Assembly (NCBI GenBank): GCA_913063495.1
Contig: CAJXXT010000039.1
Span: 1-32,726 of the forward strand
Origin: an uncultured Gammaproteobacteria bacterium
GTDB taxonomy: Bacteria; Pseudomonadota; Gammaproteobacteria; Pseudomonadales; Ketobacteraceae
DNA length: 32,726 nt
Direction of reading: 5' to 3'
The notes under the pieces were generated by a model. That model saw nothing but the letters and a program-made list of their open reading frames with translations. It ran no database searches and was not told where the DNA came from. The position numbers and the translations under genes were made by a program. This document shows positions 16,539-25,298 of the stretch, one piece after another. Numbering within the stretch: position 1 is the stretch's first letter; each line of letters begins with the position of its first letter.

Positions 16539-17324
16539 ATGGATATACTTTTTTACATTGCAGCGGGGGCTGCTGTAGGTTTTGCAGTAGGTATAACAGG
16601 CGTTGGGGGTGGATCTTTAATGACCCCTATTCTTCTCTTATTCGGGTTCCCCCCCCAAATTGCCGTTGGCACTGACTTATTGTATGCCTCCATAACAAAA
16701 GCCGGAGGCGTTGTTCTCCACAGGCGACAAGGTACCATTCGCTGGAAGATCGTACTCACGCTATTTTGCGGGAGCATTCCTGCCTCGCTAGTAACGGTCT
16801 ATTTCTTAGACAATGTCTTTGCTGACAGTGACCAATACGCCCAAGTATTAACGAATTGTCTGGGCGTTATGTTAATCCTAACGGCTACTGTATTGATGTT
16901 TAAGTCCAAATTAGTCAATGGATCAAAGGCAAAAGACACTCCCAAAGCTATGGTAGCAATACAAAACCATGCAACCTGGATAACCTGGGTAATGGGCATT
17001 GCTCTGGGGGTGCTGGTAACATTATCCTCTGTAGGTGCGGGTGCCTTTGGTGCTGCCGTCCTGCTTGTTATCTATCCGCGATTATCGGCAATCAACATTA
17101 TCGGAACCGACCTTGCGCACGCCGTTCCGTTAACACTTGTGGCTGGCCTCGGACATTTGTTCTTAGGGAATGTTGACTTCTCACTGCTGGGGTCGCTACT
17201 TATTGGCTCATTGCCAGCAATTTACGTGGGAACCAAAGTTGGTGCCCGCATGCCAGAAAATATTATGCAGCCTATTCTTGCAAGTACTCTATTTGCACTG
17301 GGAATTAAATACGCATTTTTCTAA
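16539..17324 (+). CDS. TauE/SafE (TSUP)-type sulfur-anion permease
   Basis: This 261-residue inner-membrane protein has about seven to eight hydrophobic helices. The signature GFAVGITGVGGGSLMTPILL near the N-terminus and its counterpart GVLVTLSSVGAGAFGAAVLL in the second half are the two repeats of the TSUP family, which moves sulfite, sulfoacetate, taurine-derived anions or other sulfur compounds. Further family text: AVGTDLLYASITKAGG and INIIGTDLAHAVPL. The gene diverges from cysB with 146 bp between the starts, so a sulfur-related substrate and CysB control are plausible; the sequence does not tell the substrate or direction of transport. The ribosome site is poor. Its 3' end converges on the stress protein gene. 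Confidence 0.85.
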   Translation: MDILFYIAAGAAVGFAVGITGVGGGSLMTPILLLFGFPPQIAVGTDLLYASITKAGGVVLHRRQGTIRWKIVLTLFCGSIPASLVTVYFLDNVFADSDQYAQVLTNCLGVMLILTATVLMFKSKLVNGSKAKDTPKAMVAIQNHATWITWVMGIALGVLVTLSSVGAGAFGAAVLLVIYPRLSAINIIGTDLAHAVPLTLVAGLGHLFLGNVDFSLLGSLLIGSLPAIYVGTKVGARMPENIMQPILASTLFALGIKYAFF

Positions 17325-17354
17325 ACGCGTCTTTTAAAATGTCTTCTAAGCGAC

Positions 17355-17870
17355 CTACAACCCCGATGCCATACCGAAGTTCATACTTCGGTTGGTTGAT
17401 GTCGGTATCAGATACACGGGGACAGGAGACAGTTGAAGCACCTTTGCTGCAACGGAACCTATAGGGGTCGCAGCATCGCTCGCGCCTCCATGACTCCCCA
17501 TCACAATAAGGTCAGCTCTAATAGCCTCAGCGTCAGTCAAAATCACCTCAGCAGGAATACCACCGATAACATGCACGTCTTTTAGCCATTCGATACCCCC
17601 CTCATAATCATTAAGATCTTGATCAAAAATCGCCCGAACCTTCACCCTTATTGCCGTCATCACCTCATTCAGACCATGGTCCCTCAAGTTCGCCTTAGAC
17701 GATTCGGGAACAAATGTCTCTAACACCGCATCGGCAAACACACCGAGCGGTTCGATGACGTGCAACACATACACTTTTGCGTTATGGCTTCTCGCAAGGT
17801 CTCCCACATGCTCAAGCATATAAGGGCCATACAATCCCAAATCCGTCGCGTAAAGGATCGTATTTACCAT
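17355..17870 (-). CDS. Universal stress protein (UspA family)
   Basis: This 171-residue cytosolic protein uses the ATG at 17870 (MVNTILYATDLGLYG) because AAGGA lies five bases ahead; the frame also opens at 17945 but without a good site, and the extra 25 residues do not belong to the family. The Usp fold begins with ILYATD and the second strand KVYVLHVIEP. The ATP-binding loop is VMGSHGGASDAATPIGSVA, the G-2x-G-9x-G-S pattern of ATP-binding members, followed by SPVPVYLIP. Such proteins help in stress and starvation. It converges on the TSUP gene; no other functional link is visible. Confidence 0.88.
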   Translation of the reverse strand: MVNTILYATDLGLYGPYMLEHVGDLARSHNAKVYVLHVIEPLGVFADAVLETFVPESSKANLRDHGLNEVMTAIRVKVRAIFDQDLNDYEGGIEWLKDVHVIGGIPAEVILTDAEAIRADLIVMGSHGGASDAATPIGSVAAKVLQLSPVPVYLIPTSTNRSMNFGMASGL

Positions 17871-18049
17871 GTTTTCCTTCATCTCTAACATAATCCAGAC
17901 ACTTCTTTTTGGAATTCTTTGCTGATCACTAATTGAGCTTAGCAAATCACCAGCAATTCACGCACAGAAATCAAGTAAAACCTAGACTAAAAAGTTATTT
18001 GTATATTTTTCAACAAGATAAAAACAAAACATAAAATAACCATGAGTAC

Positions 18050-18247
18050 TTATTCTACTTCCACTCGTTCCAAGACACCCCAAATAACCAATGGAACGAT
18101 CAAAACATGAGCAAGGTTTATACCAGCTAACAGGGTAATTATTATTTGTATGACCGTTAACGCAAAATAACAAAGCATCGCTACACAGTTCAAAATATAA
18201 CCACTAGTATATTTATCAAGCAACGAGATATTGACGCTTTTATCCAC
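18050..18247 (-). CDS. Possible small membrane protein (low confidence)
   Basis: A 65-residue frame begins with GTG at 18247 and has a short polar leader (KSVNISLLDKYTSG) and two hydrophobic helices (about residues 17-40 and 44-58, CVAMLCYFALTVIQIIITLL and HVLIVPLVIWGV). The 363 bp between the stress protein and the next gene are otherwise AT-rich and empty. The ribosome site is weak, and a second overlapping frame (17982-18173) is less convincing. It may be real or noise. Confidence 0.3.
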   Translation of the reverse strand: MDKSVNISLLDKYTSGYILNCVAMLCYFALTVIQIIITLLAGINLAHVLIVPLVIWGVLERVEVE

Positions 18248-18308
18248 TTAAGCAGATCAATTACTGCCGATGCAAAGACTCTATTAACTAACATAGTGTA
18301 CCGTTAAT

Positions 18309-18749
18309 ATGACAGATAACCGCCAAACAGCTTTTGTATCGAGCGCACCTTATAAGGCATTTATAGCACTCTCTTTATTCTTTTGCATGGCGGCATTTAA
18401 CGTACAAGCCGCTCCAGAGTTAACTGACGAACAACTTTCCCTATTACAAGACCAACGCTATGTACCGGCCGATCAAATTGAGGCACTTAACAGAGATTAC
18501 CCTATTCCTTTAATCAGCTTAACCGTATCGGCTGAACGGCTTACCACCAACACAGATCAATTCTCAATCGTCGCAGTTTACCAAAGCATGGGAGTTAACT
18601 TGAGAAAAAAGGCATACCTAATAGACGCTCCCTCTATGGCAGGCCTAGATTTCAGCGATGCCATCAAACGAAAGTGCTCAGAATCTCCGGAAACATTCTT
18701 CGGTGATATGATTGTTGATGGCGCATTAGGTTTTAATGTTAGCTGGTAA
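18309..18749 (+). CDS. Hypothetical secreted protein, 146 residues
   Basis: The protein has a cleavable Sec signal peptide: polar start, hydrophobic core AFIALSLFFCMAAFNV, and a probable cut after VQA before APEL. The mature part of about 112 residues starts with LTDEQLSLLQDQRYVPADQI and is otherwise without a family that I recognise. It has one cysteine (KRKCSES), so no internal disulfide. The C-terminal text FGDMIVDGALGFNVSW is beta-like. It probably works in the periplasm or outside. Its neighbours do not suggest a role; the sialidase-like gene starts 201 bp later. Confidence 0.6.
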   Translation: MTDNRQTAFVSSAPYKAFIALSLFFCMAAFNVQAAPELTDEQLSLLQDQRYVPADQIEALNRDYPIPLISLTVSAERLTTNTDQFSIVAVYQSMGVNLRKKAYLIDAPSMAGLDFSDAIKRKCSESPETFFGDMIVDGALGFNVSW

Positions 18750-18950
18750 GCATTTGAGATAAGAGAGATTTTCATCGCATCATGACTTTCAACAGTTTTT
18801 AACCCTCTATTAAATCATCGCATTTTCTATTCCTTCTAATCCGTGTATAGTTGCTCCTGATCTCATCAATAACAACGATAAACAACTAATAAGAACACGG
18901 TAACCCTCATAACTACATCCTCGTATTCACGCATTAGGCTTAGCAGCTTA

Positions 18951-20291
18951 ATGGGTATAGTCATTGCCTTTGGTGTAGCGTTTGCAAACAGCACGCTAAC
19001 CCCTGCACCCTCACATCAATTCAGCGTCCCACATCCGGTACTGCCCCCCCCTCCGGCCCCCACGCATACCGTAACGAGGATTAAATCTCGAATTATAAAC
19101 GATGATAGTGCCCGCCTTGTACACGCACCCGCTATCGCACAGTTGGATTCTGGGGGGCTCATTGCTACCTGGTGGGGGGGATCAAGAGAAGGCGGTAAGG
19201 ATGTAAAAGTATTTACGTCATTTTTTAACCCAGATTCCTTAACCTGGGATGCGCCGATCACAATACTGACAGCAAAAAATACGCAGTCACAAACACTTCG
19301 TTATATACGTAAACTCGGCAATGCGGTGATCGCCCAGGACCCTCAGGGAATATTACACCTATTCTACGTTAGCGTTTCATTTGGCGGCTGGGCCGCGAGT
19401 GCGATTAACTGGTCAACCTCATTTGATGAGGGGCAAACTTGGACCGCCAGTAAACGCCTAATAACCTCCCCCTTCCTCAACCTCAGTACATTAGTAAAAG
19501 GCACCCCAATTTTTTATCAAGATGGTTCAATTGGGCTTCCCGTTTACCATGAGTTTGCGGGGAAATTTGGGGAACTCCTGCGCGTAAACACAAGTGGTGA
19601 GGTGCTAACAAAAACAAGAATGAGCAAAGGCAAACACTCATTACAGCCAGTAATTCATATCAGTAGCCCAACCCACGCTTCGGCACTTATGCGTTACGCT
19701 GGCCCTGCAGATAACACCGGTAACAAGAGGGTGTTGCAGACAACTACCCAAGATGCTGGCGCGCATTGGAGCGAGCCAACATTTATTAATATCAACAACC
19801 CAAACTCTGCCGTCGCACTAGCTCATCATAATACTCTGGGCAAAATTGGCGTGTTTAATGACATTAATGCCAACCGATACAGACTCAAACTTTACCAACA
19901 CAACCCTGACAAACAATGGTCTACGACCTATTCATTCGAAGATAAAACTCAGCAAGCCCAACAAATCACCCAACACGACTATGAGAAAAGCTTACAGAAC
20001 GATGTTCGTCAATACAAAGCGACAGATGCAAAGAAAACACAGATAGTTTCACGGGCAGTAGAAAACATGTGTGAAAATGACCTATGCGAATTTCAATACG
20101 ACTACCCCTATCTAATCCAAGACAATCACAATCAGTATCACTTGGTATATACCTGGAATAAATCTGCGATCAAACATATTTCATTCTCCTTAAACCCTAC
20201 AACAAAACTGCCCCCCCAACACAGCGAAGAAATACGTAGCGAGTCATCAACCGCTCCAACATCACCACTTACGACAGACAATAGTTTATGA
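18951..20291 (+). CDS. Sialidase-fold BNR/Asp-box protein
   Basis: This 446-residue protein has an N-terminal signal-like helix (MGIVIAFGVAFANS), a Pro-rich linker (residues about 18-38), and a six-bladed beta-propeller of the exo-alpha-sialidase type (BNR_2). Family phrases: LIATWWGGSREGGKDVKV, FYVSVSFGGWAASAINW, FDEGQTW and DAGAHWS (Asp boxes), PFLNLSTLVKG, LPVYHEFAGKFGELLRV, and YPYLI..YHLVYTWNK near the C-terminus. Members of this particular branch are common in proteobacteria; whether they hydrolyse sialic acid is not established. A linker of about 50 residues around 325-375 (rich in Gln and Lys) and the pair MCENDLCEF seem to be extra. No canonical start codon lies further upstream in frame. 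Its stop overlaps the next start in ATGA, so the two are translated together. Confidence 0.8.
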   Translation: MGIVIAFGVAFANSTLTPAPSHQFSVPHPVLPPPPAPTHTVTRIKSRIINDDSARLVHAPAIAQLDSGGLIATWWGGSREGGKDVKVFTSFFNPDSLTWDAPITILTAKNTQSQTLRYIRKLGNAVIAQDPQGILHLFYVSVSFGGWAASAINWSTSFDEGQTWTASKRLITSPFLNLSTLVKGTPIFYQDGSIGLPVYHEFAGKFGELLRVNTSGEVLTKTRMSKGKHSLQPVIHISSPTHASALMRYAGPADNTGNKRVLQTTTQDAGAHWSEPTFININNPNSAVALAHHNTLGKIGVFNDINANRYRLKLYQHNPDKQWSTTYSFEDKTQQAQQITQHDYEKSLQNDVRQYKATDAKKTQIVSRAVENMCENDLCEFQYDYPYLIQDNHNQYHLVYTWNKSAIKHISFSLNPTTKLPPQHSEEIRSESSTAPTSPLTTDNSL

Positions 20292-20914
20292 GCGCAGGAA
20301 TTATTTCATCATTTTTAGTTTGGGCAGCATTACTAGCATTCCTATTCCAATTAAAGAGGCGCCCCGTTCGCGTGCGAATTTTGGCGGCCGTCATTATCAT
20401 AGCATCGGGGTTTATCCCGCTATCTGGCCTGCCTATCCCACTTTACATACGAGCAGGGATTGGAGACTTAAGCATTGTAACTCAGCTACTGTTAAGCATT
20501 TATCTCATCAATTCATTAGCCGGAATTTATAGCACTCCAGCGAGAAAAACAGCTTACCAACACTTATGCATCTTTATACTTGTAACGGGCGCCTGGTTTT
20601 ATCCTACTACCTTGGGGCTAACGTATTTTGACCCCTATCGTTTTGGTTACATCACAGATCCAATGCATTGGTTGGCATTAGGGTATTTCTTTTTAGGTGC
20701 ATTAACTTTGTTATTGTTACGAAGCTCCTGGACCAGTAGCATTTTATGTATTGCTACCGTCAGTTTTTGTTTTGGTAGCTTAGAATCAACAAATTACTGG
20801 GATTATATGATCGACCCAATAGTAACCATAGGTTCTATCATTTTTCTATCTTGCAGTCTGATAAGTCAATTAAAACGGAAGCCTACAAAGCCCCACCCCA
20901 GACAGTCTTTTTAA
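20288..20914 (+). CDS. Polytopic inner-membrane protein coupled to the sialidase-fold gene
   Basis: This 208-residue protein has about six to seven hydrophobic helices (for example residues 4-20, 31-48, 62-80, 91-108, 131-144, 149-165 and 175-192), no signal peptide, and a basic end. It starts four bases inside the end of the sialidase-like gene. I do not know the family. Pairs of a sialidase-fold protein and a small membrane protein recur in other proteobacteria as I recall, which suggests one machine, perhaps for modifying a surface glycan. That is inference from order. Confidence 0.65.
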   Translation: MSAGIISSFLVWAALLAFLFQLKRRPVRVRILAAVIIIASGFIPLSGLPIPLYIRAGIGDLSIVTQLLLSIYLINSLAGIYSTPARKTAYQHLCIFILVTGAWFYPTTLGLTYFDPYRFGYITDPMHWLALGYFFLGALTLLLLRSSWTSSILCIATVSFCFGSLESTNYWDYMIDPIVTIGSIIFLSCSLISQLKRKPTKPHPRQSF

Positions 20915-21051
20915 AGTAACCTGACTAAACCGAAAAACACCCTATTATTATCACGCTGAGACTGGAAAAATAGTTCATTCGGCCTATATTTTGTTATTTC
21001 TTCTGACAGTAGACTAACAACAATTACTTAGGCTGATTACGGATATAAATT

Positions 21052-21255
21052 ATGCAGCGATATTCACCCAATAATGGACGGGTAGAAACAATGCTAGAGG
21101 ATTCCAAAGGGGAGTTCATCAAGGTGGCTGACGTTGAAAATCTTTTGGTTTCTTTATGCGACAACATCATGGCTGCGGAACGAGATTTTAAGTTTTCACA
21201 AGATGCTGTTGATCAAATAAATGCTGCCTTTTTGAAAACATTAGATTTTATTTAA
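21052..21255 (+). CDS. Hypothetical 67-residue protein
   Basis: A short soluble protein (MQRYSPNNGRVETMLEDSKG ... DAVDQINAAFLKTLDFI) with a predicted helical middle (VADVENLLVSLCDNIMAAER) and an amphipathic end. No domain is recognised. The ribosome site is weak (ACGGA region), but the frame is clean and has ordinary composition. It stands alone between the membrane protein and the symporter, facing the latter. Confidence 0.55.
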   Translation: MQRYSPNNGRVETMLEDSKGEFIKVADVENLLVSLCDNIMAAERDFKFSQDAVDQINAAFLKTLDFI

Positions 21256-21326
21256 CTCATCCCGCAACTATTCATCCCGCAATAACACCCAGCCCTACAT
21301 CAAAAGCAGGGCCTTCCTAGGGCCTT

Positions 21327-22856
21327 CTAAGTTGCGTCAACATTTTTTCGAAAAACGAGAGTCGCAAATATATACACGACCATAAACATCAGAAAATTGG
21401 CTATCAACGTTGCATAATACGCATCAAACGGAAGTGACAAACCCTCACTTAACAATCCCTTCTTATCAAGAATTGTCCAAAGCGTAAACACCATCGTTAC
21501 TGCAATCCCCATCCAGGCGCTTCGTGCATCGCCCTTCTTAGAAAAGAAACCAATAAGGTACAACCCTAACAACCCACCACCTAACAACGAAGCCAACACG
21601 GTAGCAGTATCTTGCAGTGTTTTTGTATCCGCTTGGTTAATGTAGATAGCGCCAGCAATCATAAAGCAAGAGACAAGTGCCGCGACTCCCCAAGCAACAT
21701 GCAAATAGTGTTTATCTTCTTGCTTAGGATTGATATGTCTACGATAAATATCGACAATTGAAACTGTCGATATAGCATTAATACTTGAGTCCAAGGAGGA
21801 CATTGCGGCAGCTAACGCGGCAGCAAGCACCAATCCAACAATTCCTGCAGGTAATTCAGATAAGACAAAAAACGGTAAAATTTGCTCCGCTTTTTTTGTC
21901 CCATCCAGCATCATTGCAGCCTCAGGATTTGGAAACACCTGATAAAATGCATACAGCGCCGTTCCCAAAAACATATAAAATGCCCAAATAGGCAAGCTAC
22001 TGACACCACAAATTAACATACCTTTACGTGCTTCAGCTTCTGACTTTGCAGCGCAATAACGTTGAACCGTATTTTGATTACTGCTGTATTCTGTAAGCCA
22101 AGACGTCACCCCAAGTATTAACATCATGGTGCCGGTTTTATTCAATAACGACATATCCCAAGAGACCGGGTGCAGCGCCCCTTCTCGTAATTCAGAAAAT
22201 GCAAATTTCCCATGTTGTTCTGCGATATTAAAAACGTCTGCAAAGCCGTTAGGCAGCAGGTCGATAATCACGTAAAGGCACATCATTCCGCCTAATACCA
22301 GAACTACCGTTTGCATGACATCTGTCCAGATAACCGCATCGATACCTCCAACAACGGTATATATAGAAACAAACACCCCGCTGATAACAATACAAGTAAC
22401 AGGATCCAACCCAGTCAATTCATGAACAAGTAACGATAATAGATACAGTATGGTACTTAACCGAACCAGCTGCGCTACGATGAAGGCCACAGCACCGTAT
22501 ACCCTAACGGAAGGCCCAAAACGATCTTCCAAAAACTCGTAAGCTGATGTTGTTTTTTTACGGCGAAATACGGGAAGAAAAAAATACGCTGCAAACAGTA
22601 TTGCCACGGGAAGCATTAAGTTCGGTAAAAAACGCAACCATGCCGTTTTATAGGCGTCTCCGGGGTATGCCAAGAAGGTAATTGAACTTATCGACGTCCC
22701 CACCAAACTAAGCCCTATTGCCCAGCCAGGAAATGATCGTCCACCCACAAAATATTCTTCAGTATTGGTATTTTTTCTTGAAAAGTAAAAACCAAGAAAC
22801 AGTATCAAACCAAAATAAATACCAAGCACCCACATATCCAGTGTTTCTAATTTCAT
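21327..22856 (-). CDS. Sodium:solute symporter (SSS family)
   Basis: This 509-residue protein has the length and about 13 helices of the SSS family, which imports sugars, sialic acid, proline or other solutes with Na+. Family marks: EYFVGGRSFPGWAIGLSLVG after the first helix, GTSISSITFLAYPGDAY, and AAALAAAMSSLDSSINAIST, whose Ser and Asp line the Na+ site. The start ATG at 22854-22856 lies 15 bp after the stop of the LTA-synthase-like gene, so the two form an operon. Similarity to sugar and sialic-acid branches is suggestive only. The sialidase-fold gene 1 kb away on the other strand makes a sialic-acid or sugar substrate worth testing. Confidence 0.88.
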   Translation of the reverse strand: MKLETLDMWVLGIYFGLILFLGFYFSRKNTNTEEYFVGGRSFPGWAIGLSLVGTSISSITFLAYPGDAYKTAWLRFLPNLMLPVAILFAAYFFLPVFRRKKTTSAYEFLEDRFGPSVRVYGAVAFIVAQLVRLSTILYLLSLLVHELTGLDPVTCIVISGVFVSIYTVVGGIDAVIWTDVMQTVVLVLGGMMCLYVIIDLLPNGFADVFNIAEQHGKFAFSELREGALHPVSWDMSLLNKTGTMMLILGVTSWLTEYSSNQNTVQRYCAAKSEAEARKGMLICGVSSLPIWAFYMFLGTALYAFYQVFPNPEAAMMLDGTKKAEQILPFFVLSELPAGIVGLVLAAALAAAMSSLDSSINAISTVSIVDIYRRHINPKQEDKHYLHVAWGVAALVSCFMIAGAIYINQADTKTLQDTATVLASLLGGGLLGLYLIGFFSKKGDARSAWMGIAVTMVFTLWTILDKKGLLSEGLSLPFDAYYATLIANFLMFMVVYIFATLVFRKNVDAT

Positions 22857-22871
22857 AGGTAAACGTCTCTT

Positions 22872-24905
22872 CTATTTGTCTTGAGGCAAATGTTTATTGT
22901 GATGAAACATCCATTTAGTGGTTTCATAAATGCCGCGAGCCACATTGCTTAGCGCCTCAGCTTTCTCTGGGTGTTTAGCGCTAATATCATCTTTTGGTGT
23001 ATCGCTGTTAAGGTCATGGAGTTTGACATCAGTGCTATCAAAATTCATTCGCAGCATAAAGTCTTTAGTGACGGCACCAATGATAGGGCTTGTTTTACTT
23101 GATGTTTGGGTGAAAACAGCTCTGTGCTCGTCAATAGGTTGATTTAAACTTCTTCCCATTGTTGTGTTATCAAAAGGTACACCAGCGAAATCTGCTAACG
23201 TTGGCAAAACATCGACTAGGCTTGCAGCCGCCTCAACCCGTCGCTGACCTATTAAACCTGGCGCATAAAACATAAAGGGCACATGCAAGCCATCTAGATC
23301 CAACGCCTCATAAAAAGGCTTCATATGAGGTGTCGTCGTAATACGGTTATTATGATCTCCATAAAACGCAAAAATTGTATTGTCAAAATAACCAGCAACT
23401 TTAGCCATTTCCATAAACTTGCCAATATTAAAATCTAACAACCGCACTGCATTAAACTGTTCATTGTTTTTATAACCAAATTTACGCAACTCTTCTTCCG
23501 GCACCTCAATCGTTTCAAAGCCATCATTTTCTGCCGGGATGGTAAACGGACGATGGTTCCCTGCCGTTTGGATATAGGCATAAAAAGGTTTGTCTTTTGC
23601 TAGCGTTTCCAATACCGCGCTGGCTTCCTTAAATAGATCCAGATCTGAAATACCCCAAACATCCGCATCAGGAGCATCATAACTCCCTTGCTCATACAGA
23701 TTTAGACCCTTGATATTTGTGCGTAACACCGCACTCATATTGGCCCAACCCGCTGCCCCACCAATAAAATAATACTTTGGATAGTCTACAAAAGCATTTA
23801 CCACGGAGTGTTGCTCAGTAATCATCTGATTACGTGATGCTGTTCGCACGGTAGACACATCAGGTAACCCCGTTAAACTCGCAAAGACGGTACGCGCAGT
23901 TCCAGATACTGGCACATAGAAATTCGGGAAAAACCACCCTTCGTTGGCTATTTTATCCATATTGGGTGAGGGTTTGAGCGGGTGACCATATACACCTAAC
24001 CGACTAGCCCCCAAAGACTCCAACATCACCATAATGATATTGGGCTGTTTCGTTAACCTTATGGTGGCTTCTTGATTGTTAGCGGTGTTTTTACGTGTGT
24101 AATTTAGGGTCTCATTATCAGGCTTTTCTACACCTAAATACTCCGCTATGGCTGGATAATACTCTCTCACTACCGCCTCATCATACTTACCTGCAAAACG
24201 GTATTTAAAAGAATCAGTAAAATTTAAAACAGGATTAATTCCCAGTGCTGCAACAGTGGGGTTACCTGAGAAAAACGCATCATTCCATCGTAATGGCATC
24301 GTTGAACCAAGACGTCCGAATATGCCAAAAAAGAAGACAACAAAAACTACCGCAACTCCAGCAGCCTTCTGTTTTTTAGACATACCCGCTGCTGGTTTGG
24401 TTAACAATATCGCTGTTCGTTTCATGCTTAAGAAAAATACTATGGTACCCAGAATCCAGGCTAAGTTGATCCAAACAACAGGATAACTTTGCCACGCCAT
24501 AGTGGCGGATATGACGATATCATCAAAAAACCGCAATATTGTCGAGTTCATGCGGATACCAAGATACGCGTAATGACCAAAATCTAAGATGTAAAACATC
24601 AAGCAAAAAAATACCATCAGCGCCAAGTAGACATGCGTCAACCGACGAGCAAAAACACTATTGGTAATATTCCACGGAAGCAGACACGCTAGCGCTACTG
24701 GAACCAATACCAATAACGATAAACGAAGATCAAACTTAACGCCGACATACAAAACTTGGGCTAAAGTGCTAAACGAAGGATGGACTAAATCGCCGACTTC
24801 CGAGAACCCAAAATAAAATATGGCACGAAGTGCAACTAGCATTAACATCCAAATGGCAAGTAAAGATGTCAAATACTGAAAACGCCTAGATTTCAACCAA
24901 CCCAT
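22872..24905 (-). CDS. LTA synthase family (sulfatase-fold) phosphoglycerol transferase
   Basis: This 677-residue inner-membrane protein has five N-terminal helices (about residues 12-32, 48-76, 90-110, 143-160 and 184-197) and a large extracytoplasmic alkaline-phosphatase-like domain from about 285. Catalytic residues in LtaS order: E296 (VMLESLGAS), the probable nucleophile T339 (SGTARTVFAS), H451 (GNHRPF), and D517-H518 (YGDHNN), all metal-related. In Gram-positives such enzymes make lipoteichoic acid; in Gram-negatives relatives transfer phosphoglycerol or phosphoethanolamine to glucans, lipids or polysaccharides. The exact acceptor cannot be read from sequence. GAGG lies eight bases before the ATG. 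It is the first gene of the operon with the symporter. No lipoteichoic acid is expected here, so a Gram-negative acceptor is likely. Confidence 0.88.
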   Translation of the reverse strand: MGWLKSRRFQYLTSLLAIWMLMLVALRAIFYFGFSEVGDLVHPSFSTLAQVLYVGVKFDLRLSLLVLVPVALACLLPWNITNSVFARRLTHVYLALMVFFCLMFYILDFGHYAYLGIRMNSTILRFFDDIVISATMAWQSYPVVWINLAWILGTIVFFLSMKRTAILLTKPAAGMSKKQKAAGVAVVFVVFFFGIFGRLGSTMPLRWNDAFFSGNPTVAALGINPVLNFTDSFKYRFAGKYDEAVVREYYPAIAEYLGVEKPDNETLNYTRKNTANNQEATIRLTKQPNIIMVMLESLGASRLGVYGHPLKPSPNMDKIANEGWFFPNFYVPVSGTARTVFASLTGLPDVSTVRTASRNQMITEQHSVVNAFVDYPKYYFIGGAAGWANMSAVLRTNIKGLNLYEQGSYDAPDADVWGISDLDLFKEASAVLETLAKDKPFYAYIQTAGNHRPFTIPAENDGFETIEVPEEELRKFGYKNNEQFNAVRLLDFNIGKFMEMAKVAGYFDNTIFAFYGDHNNRITTTPHMKPFYEALDLDGLHVPFMFYAPGLIGQRRVEAAASLVDVLPTLADFAGVPFDNTTMGRSLNQPIDEHRAVFTQTSSKTSPIIGAVTKDFMLRMNFDSTDVKLHDLNSDTPKDDISAKHPEKAEALSNVARGIYETTKWMFHHNKHLPQDK

Positions 24906-25033
24906 CCTGCAAACCTCATATACTTAGGTAATATCTGTGCACCAGCACCGAATGTGAAGTCGATGGGCGAAAGCATCGCATTCTAATTCAGTTGCCGGCT
25001 TTTTCGAAGGGTTAAATACACGCTTATAACGAA

Positions 25034-25258
25034 TTAAGACTCCGTAGCCCATTTAAATTGGAATTCGACTTCCTCTTCGCTATCACTACGCTCATGCTCG
25101 ATGTTAAACGTTGCTCTAACAGGCACATAAACACGTTCTCCACCAATCATAATCTCAAACGGCTTACCTTGTTCTAAGCAATCTGCCAGCCTCCTCAGCT
25201 TTGCAACCGTCTCTTTCGACGAGTACTCTTTTTCAAAATCTCGGTCTATATCAGTCAT
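25034..25258 (-). CDS. Amphi-Trp domain protein
   Basis: This 74-residue acidic protein shows the amphi-Trp domain: VAKLRRLADCLEQGKPFEI, then GERVYVP, and a closing EEEVEFQFKWATES whose strand alternates charged and hydrophobic residues and ends in the conserved Trp. The function of the domain is unknown. GGAG lies 10 bases before the ATG. It lies 40 bp after the 5'-nucleotidase gene on the same strand and may share its transcript. Confidence 0.85.
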   Translation of the reverse strand: MTDIDRDFEKEYSSKETVAKLRRLADCLEQGKPFEIMIGGERVYVPVRATFNIEHERSDSEEEVEFQFKWATES

Positions 25259-25298
25259 TGTATTACTACTCCTATTTTATAAACGACAACATTTAGAA

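Noticed and set aside
17360-17400. Perfect ACCGAAG/CTTCGGT hairpin near the end of the stress protein gene.
   Set aside because: It lies within the coding sequence and has no T-tract on either strand.
21256-21326. GCCCT...AGGGC pairs and a repeated CATCCCGCAA as terminator between the 67-residue gene and the symporter.
   Set aside because: Stem of only five to six bp and no T-run; too weak to call.
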